From GCA-2733415 sp964608925 (GTDB lineage: Bacteria; Bacteroidota; Bacteroidia; Flavobacteriales; Flavobacteriaceae): a DNA stretch of 31,268 nt. Positions within the stretch are counted from its first letter, which is position 1, and the number at the start of each line of letters is the position of its first letter. Positions 1 through 6,042 of the stretch are shown in pieces. Both the position numbers and the translations under genes were made by a program. The stretch lies in assembly GCA_964608925.1 (NCBI GenBank), contig CAZSQD010000005.1, positions 1 to 31,268 of the forward strand. The letters run 5' to 3'. The notes beneath the pieces are model-generated. The model saw only the letters and a program-made list of their open reading frames with translations. It did no database searches and had not been told where the DNA came from.

Positions 1-36
1 ACTCTTGTTTTATTGAACTACAAGATAAGAAATTAT

Positions 37-372
37 CTACTGACCTCTATAATTTAATTTATAATAACTCCCGAAACTTAAAAATAAGACCGATAATACT
101 CCAGAAACCTGAATGAGGTACTTTAGGTTATCTATGTTTTTTGAATGTGTTAAAGAATCTGTTTCTTGTTGTAGTTCTTTTAATTCCTGGTTAAAAAAAC
201 GCGAAATGATTTGTGTATAATAGGCTTCAAAATTTCCGTTTTCTGAAAGTTCTTCTTCTGCCAAACAGCAAATATGATCTATAATGTTTGCTTTTGAAGG
301 GGCCGTTACAATTTCTCTTTTGTTGAGTTTAATAAGCATATAATCAATATGCTTATTGGTTATTTTAAACAT
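37..372 (-). CDS. Small HAAS-like protein with one C-terminal membrane segment
   Basis: A 111-residue protein of unknown function. Residues about 1-75 are helical and charged, with a pattern (a short IDYMLIKL stretch, then IIDHICCLAEEEL, then FEAYYTQIISRFF) that resembles the small HAAS-type domains often encoded beside PadR repressors. Residues about 84-103 form one hydrophobic segment, and the protein stops soon after, at YYKLNYRGQ. Related flavobacterial proteins, as I recall them, continue through an HWPG-type motif into more membrane helices, so this may be a shortened form. The start overlaps the end of the upstream PadR gene by 8 bp, so translation is probably coupled. It is the last gene visible in this minus-strand operon. 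Family assignment is by resemblance only; that it is a real gene is much more certain. Confidence 0.6.
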   Translation of the reverse strand: MFKITNKHIDYMLIKLNKREIVTAPSKANIIDHICCLAEEELSENGNFEAYYTQIISRFFNQELKELQQETDSLTHSKNIDNLKYLIQVSGVLSVLFLSFGSYYKLNYRGQ

Positions 373-709
373 GATTTTTTTTAGTATGTACTCCTAATAA
401 AATTTGCATAGTTTTCATAAATTCTGAAAACTCGGTAACCCTGTCTTCTACTGTTATTTTTCCAGCTTTAGTTAACGAGTAATACTTACGTACTCTTTTA
501 CCAATAAATACTTTTTCGGTAGTCAGTTCTCCTTTTTTTTCTAATGCATGTAAAGTAGGGTAAAGTGCCCCTTCGGTTATTTGAATTTTACCTTCTGTAA
601 GTTCTTTAACTCTATTTGTAATTTCATACCCATACATTTTACCTTGCTCTTTTAAAAGTTTTAAAATGATGGTTTTTAGTGTTCCTTTTATGAGTTCTGA
701 TGAGTACAT
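365..709 (-). CDS. PadR family transcriptional repressor
   Basis: A 114-residue winged-helix regulator of the short PadR type. The family pattern is clear: LIKGTLKTIILKLLKEQGKMYGYEI at the N-terminus, the recognition region with ITEGALYPTLHALEKKGEL (residues about 44-62), then the wing with RKYYSLTKAGK. PadR proteins usually bind DNA as dimers and repress their own operon or neighbouring membrane-protein genes. The gene lies 1 bp after the stop of a 61-residue membrane protein and overlaps the following membrane-anchored gene by 8 bp, which fits a three-gene autoregulated unit. The direct and inverted repeats at 920-973 are the obvious candidate binding sites. The effector is unknown. Confidence 0.9.
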   Translation of the reverse strand: MYSSELIKGTLKTIILKLLKEQGKMYGYEITNRVKELTEGKIQITEGALYPTLHALEKKGELTTEKVFIGKRVRKYYSLTKAGKITVEDRVTEFSEFMKTMQILLGVHTKKNHV

Positions 710-710
710 A

Positions 711-896
711 TTAATTGGTTTGGGTTACATTTTTATATTTATCCATAAAAAAACATGGTAACAATCCAAAGTTGAGTAGTAAAAATCCTGCAAGAATTAT
801 AAAGCCTCTATATGGCCAATGAAAAAATTCAAACATGGTTCCGATTCCGAAAGCAAAAAATGTTAAAAATGCGATGATGTAAGTTCTCTTTTTCAT
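711..896 (-). CDS. Small HWP-motif membrane protein
   Basis: A 61-residue protein of two hydrophobic segments, residues about 5-22 and 30-50. Between them is FEFFHWPYRGFIILAG, close to the HWPG-type signature seen in GldL-like and many other small Bacteroidetes membrane proteins. It is the first gene of the operon with padR and the HAAS-like gene; the motif seems to be missing from that last protein, so the two may act together. A candidate promoter and repeats lie directly upstream at 920-973. Function is not known. The short length, clean start and tight packing to padR (1 bp) support a real gene. Confidence 0.7.
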   Translation of the reverse strand: MKKRTYIIAFLTFFAFGIGTMFEFFHWPYRGFIILAGFLLLNFGLLPCFFMDKYKNVTQTN

Positions 897-919
897 AATA
901 TATTTTTAGTAATGATTAA

Positions 920-973
920 TACATAAGACAAACATACATAAGAAAACAATGTATTGAAAATTTTTACATAAGA
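920..973 (-). promoter_or_regulatory. Candidate promoter and PadR operator region
   Basis: The 9-bp motif TACATAAGA occurs three times in this stretch, at 920-928, 935-943 and 965-973, so copies are 15 and 30 bp apart. An inverted repeat, ATACAT (934-939) with ATGTAT (949-954), uses part of the middle copy. On the minus strand 936-929 reads TATGTTTG, a match to the Bacteroidetes -7 element TAnnTTTG, about 33 bp before the first ATG of the operon. No good -33 TTG is seen at the usual distance. Repression by the PadR protein at this site is an inference from position. Confidence 0.5.
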
Positions 974-988
974 AAGTTAGGTGTTTTT

Positions 989-1438
989 TTAATTAACGTG
1001 TACTACTACCGAGTTTACATTGGGTAAATACGCGTGACTAAAGGTGTTTAAAATTTGAATTTTGTAGCGTCCTATTTCGTCAAAAGTATAATTTTCAGCA
1101 AGTAGTTGGGTGATGTCGCAAAAATCGCCCATACAATCCCCTAGTTCCTTTTTGTCTTTGTTAAAAAGACGAAGCGTTACGGGTATTTTATCAATTTGAT
1201 GTAACGGATTAGTGATGTAGATTTCCAACGGAATTTCAGCAAATTGTGAACCATATACATAGCCTAAATTAAAATAGATACTTGCTTTTTGAGGTGTTTT
1301 ATTTTCAAAAGTAAGTGTAATGGGTTGCGTTTTATACCATCGATTATTTTCAAAATCTGATTTTTCAAAATGTGCAATTCCCTCTTTTTGACAAGAGAAT
1401 AAAGGGAGTAATAGCAAAAACAAATAGTGTGGTTTCAT
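989..1438 (-). CDS. GldH-like lipoprotein
   Basis: A 149-residue exported lipoprotein: a short hydrophobic signal (residues 5-15) ends in the lipobox LFSC, with Cys16 as the likely lipidated residue. The mature part is beta-rich, with W34, a central stretch that includes YFNLGYVY, and a C-terminal part with GDFCDITQLL then GRYKIQIL. The length, lipobox and this order of motifs resemble GldH, a lipoprotein needed for gliding motility and tied to the type IX secretion system. It is not beside the genes I would expect next to gldH, and I recognised it by pattern only. It may be a divergent paralogue. It appears to stand alone, with the PadR operon 92 bp downstream on the same strand. Confidence 0.45.
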   Translation of the reverse strand: MKPHYLFLLLLPLFSCQKEGIAHFEKSDFENNRWYKTQPITLTFENKTPQKASIYFNLGYVYGSQFAEIPLEIYITNPLHQIDKIPVTLRLFNKDKKELGDCMGDFCDITQLLAENYTFDEIGRYKIQILNTFSHAYLPNVNSVVVHVN

Positions 1439-1496
1439 AAGTATTAGTTAAGGTCTATAAAGTTTTAAAGGTAATTGTTTTTTTATGAATATTAAA

Positions 1497-1520
1497 GTCA
1501 TTCTGATAGTAAAGAATGAC
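1497..1520. repeat. Short inverted repeat in an intergenic region
   Basis: GTCATTCT (1497-1504) and AGAATGAC (1513-1520) form an 8-bp stem with an 8-nt loop in the 149-bp gap between the sulfurtransferase end and the GldH-like gene. GTCATTCT-type ends with GAATGAC partners are familiar from dispersed palindromes in Bacteroidetes, so this may be a decayed copy. On the minus strand it could also serve as a hairpin in the leader of the downstream gene's message. There is no T-tract. Confidence 0.3.
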
Positions 1521-1587
1521 ACAACATTGAGCAAGTTTATGTGATTACTCCACAAGGTTAAGGATGACGCATTGCTTTTTTGGGAAT

Positions 1588-3408
1588 TTATGAATCTTTA
1601 AAAAGCGTTCCCCATTCCGTCCATGAGCCATCATAAATACTCAATTTATTTTTTAAAACTTGATGTGCTGCCAATAAAATAACACAAGCTGTAACTCCTG
1701 ATCCGCAGGTAAAAACCATTGGGTTTTGGGTAGGGATAGCCTTAAAAATTTGTTTTAACTGGTATTCTGATTTAAAAAAACCGTTTTCTAAAACGGTGGT
1801 ATAAGGGAGGTTTATGGAGTTGGGAATGTTTCCGCTGCGTAACCCTTTTCGGGGTTCAGCTATTATACCATCAAACCTATCAGCTGATCTTGCATCAATA
1901 ACTGTTAATTTTTGTTGGGAAATGTTTTGCTTAATTTTCTCAAAATATTGAACCGAACACGAATTAAAATGGGCTTTAAAATTTCCATTTTTAAATTGGT
2001 TTGTTAATGTTTTTGAAACCGTAAATTTAGATTCTTCCCATGCTTGTAATCCCCCATTTAAAACGGCAACATTATGAAATCCCATTGTTTTAAACAACCA
2101 CCAAACTCGTGGTGATGAAACCATGTTTCTATGATCATAAACCACAACAATATGATCATTATTGATACCTAATTGTTGGCAATTTTTTTGAAACAACTCT
2201 GGAGAAGGTAACGTATTAGGAAAGTTGCTTTCTAAGTTACTAAACGTATTTTTAATATCAAATAAACGGGAGTTTTTAATGTAATGTGTAGGTGCTTTTT
2301 TATCGCCTAAATTAGAATATAATACCACTAATTTAGGGTTTTCTAAATTCTCTTTCAACCACTCAATAGATACGATTGATTTCATTTTTTTGCTTCTTAT
2401 TTTTTGCTCCCACAACCACGCATCACGCATTGCATCTTCTAGGGTTAACTGCGCTTCCCAACCTAATTGGTTATTTACTTTAGTGGTATTTGCATAAGCA
2501 GCAGTAATATCTCCTGCGCGCCTATCTACTATTTTATAGTTTAGTTTTGTACCTGAAACTTTTTCAAAAGCGTGTATTACTTCTAAAACAGAGCTTCCGG
2601 TACCTGTACCAATATTAAAGGTTTCGTATTTGTTTTTACTATCGTTTTTTAATAAGCGTTGTAAAGCAACTACGTGTGCTTTTGCTAAATCTACTACGTG
2701 AATATAGTCTCTCACAGCAGTACCATCATTTGTTGGGTAATCATTCCCGAAAACAGATAATTGTTCACGCAACCCAATTGCGGTTTGCGTAATAAAAGGC
2801 ACTAAATTTTGTGGTGTACCAATTGGTAACTCTCCTATTTGAGTGGATGCATGTGCCCCAACGGGATTAAAATAGCGTAATGCAATTGCGTTTAAATTTT
2901 CAGATATTTTACAAACATCTTGTATAATTTCTTCGCCTATTTGTTTGGTGTTTCCGTAAGGAGATTCGGCTTTTTTAACAGGTGCATTTTCGGTAATTGG
3001 TAATTCATCTGCTTGACCATAAACGGTACATGAACTACTAAAAATAAAATTAGGAATGTTGTGTTTTTCTAATTCTTGCAATACATAAACCAACGTAGTA
3101 ATATTATTTTCATAATACAACAGCGGATTTTTAACACTTTCACCAACCGCTTTACTGGCTGCAAAATGTATGACTCCTACAATATCTTTATGAGTATTGA
3201 AAAAATCAATTACTGCAGGTTTGTTTTTTAAATCCAATTGTATAAATGCTGGTTTTATACTTGTAATATTTACGATACCCTCCAAAACGGTAACGGAAGA
3301 ATTTGATAAATCATCAATAATGACAACCTCAAAACCTTCGTTTTGTAATTCAACAACGGTATGAGATCCAATGAAGCCTAAACCTCCTGTTACGAGTATT
3401 TTTTTCAA
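1588..3408 (-). CDS. galE: UDP-glucose 4-epimerase fused to 3-mercaptopyruvate sulfurtransferase
   Basis: One open frame of 606 residues holds two complete enzymes. Residues 1-341 are GalE, which interconverts UDP-glucose and UDP-galactose: the NAD site GGLGFIGSH is near residues 8-16, Ser124-126 and the catalytic Tyr151-x3-Lys155 (YGNTK) are present, and the domain ends with AMRDAWLWEQK as free GalE proteins do. Residues 342-606 are a full two-rhodanese sulfurtransferase of the SseA type, which moves sulfur from 3-mercaptopyruvate or thiosulfate: VVYDHRNMVSSPRVWW in the first half and the active loop CGSGVTA with Cys568. The second part begins with its own Met (base 2385). The join lies in an A7 run; one A fewer would end GalE with a TGA overlapping that ATG. 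The two reactions are unrelated, so a recent read-through fusion or a base error is more likely than a designed bifunctional enzyme. Confidence 0.9.
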   Translation of the reverse strand: MKKILVTGGLGFIGSHTVVELQNEGFEVVIIDDLSNSSVTVLEGIVNITSIKPAFIQLDLKNKPAVIDFFNTHKDIVGVIHFAASKAVGESVKNPLLYYENNITTLVYVLQELEKHNIPNFIFSSSCTVYGQADELPITENAPVKKAESPYGNTKQIGEEIIQDVCKISENLNAIALRYFNPVGAHASTQIGELPIGTPQNLVPFITQTAIGLREQLSVFGNDYPTNDGTAVRDYIHVVDLAKAHVVALQRLLKNDSKNKYETFNIGTGTGSSVLEVIHAFEKVSGTKLNYKIVDRRAGDITAAYANTTKVNNQLGWEAQLTLEDAMRDAWLWEQKIRSKKMKSIVSIEWLKENLENPKLVVLYSNLGDKKAPTHYIKNSRLFDIKNTFSNLESNFPNTLPSPELFQKNCQQLGINNDHIVVVYDHRNMVSSPRVWWLFKTMGFHNVAVLNGGLQAWEESKFTVSKTLTNQFKNGNFKAHFNSCSVQYFEKIKQNISQQKLTVIDARSADRFDGIIAEPRKGLRSGNIPNSINLPYTTVLENGFFKSEYQLKQIFKAIPTQNPMVFTCGSGVTACVILLAAHQVLKNKLSIYDGSWTEWGTLFKDS

Positions 3409-3432
3409 AATAATGAATGAATTAAAAGATTG

Positions 3433-3469
3433 AAAGATTCAAAAGTTATCCCATAACTTTTGAATCTTT
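3433..3469 (-). terminator. Perfect 17-bp hairpin after the aminotransferase gene
   Basis: AAAGATTCAAAAGTTAT (3433-3449) pairs perfectly with 3453-3469 around a CCC loop (GGG in the minus-strand RNA). It fills the 87-bp gap between the aminotransferase and galE, both on the minus strand. No long U-run follows (CAATCTTTT), so it may be a weak terminator or a processing or stability hairpin rather than a full stop. Confidence 0.55.
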
Positions 3470-3495
3470 TAAATATAAATTTATCGTATTGCAAC

Positions 3496-4617
3496 TTATC
3501 TGTTTACAAATTCAATTACCGTATCGGTAATAAATTTAATTTGATCGTCTTCCAATTCTGTGTGCATAGGTAAAGAAATTACTTCTTTTATCAATTGGTT
3601 AGTTACTGGAAAATCGGCTTCGTTATAACGTGAATCTTTGTATGCTTTTTGGCTATGTAAAGGTATTGGATAATACACACCACACGGGATTCCGTTTTCA
3701 TTCAAATGTTTCGCTAACGCATCTCTATCGCCTTCAATTTTTAAAGTATATTGATGAAAAACATGATTTCCTGTACGCGCTGGAGTTATAATTTTAGTAT
3801 CATTTGCAAAAGCAGCATCATATTTATCGGCTGCAGCTCTACGTGCATCACAATAATCGTCTAAGTTTTCTAATTTAGCACGTAAAACGGCTGCTTGAAT
3901 AGAATCTAAACGAGAGTTTACCCCTACAACATCATGATGATAACGCTCATACATGCCATGATTTACAATACCACGTAACGTATGTGCTAAAGCATCATCA
4001 TTGGTAAAAATTGCACCACCATCACCATAGCATCCTAAATTTTTAGAAGGGAAAAAGGAAGTTGAAGCCACATGACCAATAGTTCCTGCTTTTTTATGAC
4101 TACCGTCTTTTGAAGCATACGTAGCGCCAATTGCTTGTGCATTGTCTTCAATTACAAATAAATTGTGCTTTTTTGCCAAGTCCATTACGGCATCCATATT
4201 GGCAGCTTGACCAAATAAATGTACAGGTACAATTGCTTTTGTTTTAGGTGTAATTGCTTTTTCAATAGCAGCAATGCTAATGTTAAAATCGTCTGGGTTA
4301 ACATCAACCAAAACGGGTACTAAACCTAATAATGCAATTACCTCAACGGTTGCTGCAAAGGTAAAATCGGCAGTAATAACTTCATCCCCTGGTTTTAAAC
4401 CTAAACCCATCATTGCAATTTGTAAGGCATCTGTACCGTTTGCACAGGGTATTACATGTTTTACACCTAAATAGGTTTCTAATTCTGCTTGAAAAGCATG
4501 TACTTCTGGTCCGTTTATGTAAGTGTTAGAATCTAATACTCCAGCAATAGAAGCATTTACTTTATCTTTTATTTTTGCGTACTGACCTTTAAGGTCAACC
4601 ATTTGAATTTTCTTCAT
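3496..4617 (-). CDS. DegT/DnrJ/EryC1/StrS family sugar aminotransferase
   Basis: A 373-residue PLP enzyme of the DegT/DnrJ/EryC1/StrS family, which transfers an amino group to keto-sugar nucleotides for O-antigen, capsule or glycan synthesis. Key features are seen in order: MVDLKGQYAKIK at the start, CANGTDAL (58-65) at the phosphate site, IEDNAQAIGA with Asp158 against the pyridine ring, FFPSKNLGCYGDGG with the Schiff-base Lys192, and GVYYPIPLHSQ near the C-terminus. The closest well-known type by motif is the WbpE/WlbC group that acts on UDP-2-acetamido-3-oxo-glucuronate, but the exact sugar cannot be read from sequence. It lies upstream of galE on the same strand and is divergent from waaA, which fits envelope polysaccharide synthesis. 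ATG start, normal family length. Confidence 0.92.
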   Translation of the reverse strand: MKKIQMVDLKGQYAKIKDKVNASIAGVLDSNTYINGPEVHAFQAELETYLGVKHVIPCANGTDALQIAMMGLGLKPGDEVITADFTFAATVEVIALLGLVPVLVDVNPDDFNISIAAIEKAITPKTKAIVPVHLFGQAANMDAVMDLAKKHNLFVIEDNAQAIGATYASKDGSHKKAGTIGHVASTSFFPSKNLGCYGDGGAIFTNDDALAHTLRGIVNHGMYERYHHDVVGVNSRLDSIQAAVLRAKLENLDDYCDARRAAADKYDAAFANDTKIITPARTGNHVFHQYTLKIEGDRDALAKHLNENGIPCGVYYPIPLHSQKAYKDSRYNEADFPVTNQLIKEVISLPMHTELEDDQIKFITDTVIEFVNR

Positions 4618-4731
4618 TTTTTAAATAATTTTATTGAAATGCTCTCAAAAATACAAAATCCAATTTATTTATAGGACTATTTTAATTTAAGAAATGTATT
4701 TTAGCTTTAAAATTTAAAATTAAAGACACTT

Positions 4732-5964
4732 TTGCTGTTTATTTATAACTTTATTACTCATTTAGCCTCTTATTTTTTAAAAATAGTGGCGCTGTTTAAT
4801 CCGAAAATAAAACTATTTGTTAACGGTAGAAAGACGGTGTTTTCAATTTTAAAAGAAAAAATAAAACCTACTGATAAAACCATTTGGATTCATTGTGCTT
4901 CTTTAGGTGAATTTGAACAAGGGTTGCCAATTATTGAAAAATTAAAACTAGAATATACCTCACATAAAATTGTGGTTAGTTTTTTCTCTCCATCAGGTTA
5001 TGAGGTAAAAAAAAATAGTACAATTGCAGATGTTATTGTGTATTTACCGTTAGATACCAAACAAAACGCAAAGCATTTTTTAGAAGCTGTACACCCAGAC
5101 TTAGTGGTATTTGTAAAATATGAGTTTTGGCCAAATTATTTATCAGCATTAAAACGCAGCAATATAAAAACATTATTGGTTTCAGCTATTTTTAGAGAAA
5201 ACCAAGCATTTTTTAAATTTCACGGTAAATGGATGCAAAAATATTTGACTGCATTTGAGCACTTTTTTGTGCAAAATGAAGCTTCAAAACAATTACTAGA
5301 ACATATTGGTTTTTCAAACGTAACGGTTTCTGGAGATACTCGTTTTGATCGGGTTTCGGCTATTGTAGAGCGTGATAATAGCTTGGAAGAAATTGCAAAT
5401 TTTAAGCAAGAACAAACAACTATTGTATATGGGAGTTCTTGGGAAGATGATGAAGTTATTTATGTAGATTTTTTAAACGCTTCCGAAAATATAAAGCATA
5501 TTATTGCGCCACACGACATTAAAAAGCATAAAATTGAGCAACTGAAAAAAAGAATTTCTAAAAAAGTGTTACTATATTCTGAAAAACAGGGTAGGGTTTT
5601 AGCTGATTATGACGTATTAATAATAGACAGTATTGGTTTGTTAACCAAAGTGTACCATTATGCAGATATTGCTTTTGTAGGTGGTGCTTTTAAAACAGGA
5701 TTACATAACGTTTTAGAACCTGCTGTTTTTGGAATTCCAATTGTTATTGGAAATCAATATGAGAAGTTTCAAGAAGCAAAAGATTTAGTAGCTCAAAAAG
5801 GAGTGTTGTCAGTACATTCAAAAGAAGAGTACCTCAAGGTTATTCAATATTTATTAGAAGAGAAAAATAGAAAAATGATTGGTAAAATCAATCAGCAATA
5901 CATCACTAAAAAATCTGGAGCAACTCAAAAAATTATGGGTTACATTCAAAAAAACAACCTATAA
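4732..5964 (+). CDS. waaA: 3-deoxy-D-manno-octulosonic acid (Kdo) transferase
   Basis: A 410-residue GT30 enzyme that adds Kdo from CMP-Kdo to the lipid A precursor at the inner membrane. It has an N-terminal membrane anchor (residues about 3-22), the acceptor-side motif HCASLGEFEQG with the likely catalytic base Glu60, YEFWPNYL near residue 127, and the C-terminal donor motif GGAFKTGLHNVLEPAVFGIP. The start is TTG at 4732: the conserved N-terminus (MLFIYNF, then HLASYFLKI) begins here, and an in-frame TAA at 4708-4710 with no ATG between rules out a longer protein. The region 4618-4731 lies between this gene and the divergent aminotransferase and must hold both promoters; I see no strong TAnnTTTG there, only TATTTTAG at 4697-4704. 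Confidence 0.93.
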   Translation: MLFIYNFITHLASYFLKIVALFNPKIKLFVNGRKTVFSILKEKIKPTDKTIWIHCASLGEFEQGLPIIEKLKLEYTSHKIVVSFFSPSGYEVKKNSTIADVIVYLPLDTKQNAKHFLEAVHPDLVVFVKYEFWPNYLSALKRSNIKTLLVSAIFRENQAFFKFHGKWMQKYLTAFEHFFVQNEASKQLLEHIGFSNVTVSGDTRFDRVSAIVERDNSLEEIANFKQEQTTIVYGSSWEDDEVIYVDFLNASENIKHIIAPHDIKKHKIEQLKKRISKKVLLYSEKQGRVLADYDVLIIDSIGLLTKVYHYADIAFVGGAFKTGLHNVLEPAVFGIPIVIGNQYEKFQEAKDLVAQKGVLSVHSKEEYLKVIQYLLEEKNRKMIGKINQQYITKKSGATQKIMGYIQKNNL

Positions 5965-6008
5965 TAAAAAAATAAACATATATTATTTCATATTAAGGCA
6001 TAAAGTAT

Positions 6009-6016
6009 TAATTTTG
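6009..6016 (+). promoter_or_regulatory. Candidate -7 promoter element of the secreted repeat protein gene
   Basis: TAATTTTG at 6009-6016 matches the Bacteroidetes -7 consensus TAnnTTTG. No clear TTG is found about 19 bp upstream. The last G of the element is also the first base of an in-frame GTG, which argues against that GTG as the start and in favour of the ATG at 6043. Confidence 0.5.
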
Positions 6017-6042
6017 TGCACTTTATAAACCTAAAAAAGCTT

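Noticed and set aside
1..36. Weak inverted repeat TCTTGT/ACAAGA (3-8 and 20-25) as terminator of the first operon
   Set aside because: Only 6 bp with an 11-nt loop and no T-run on the minus strand; too little sequence at the window edge to judge.
2383..2394. Programmed ribosomal frameshift at the galE-sseA junction
   Set aside because: The two parts are already in one frame as given, so no shift is needed to make the fusion; slippage would only be needed to separate them, and there is no downstream stimulatory structure that I can identify.
4618..4731. A full TAnnTTTG promoter between the aminotransferase and waaA
   Set aside because: CACTTTTG beside the TTG start and TATTTTAG at 4697-4704 each miss conserved bases, so neither is a full match to the promoter element.
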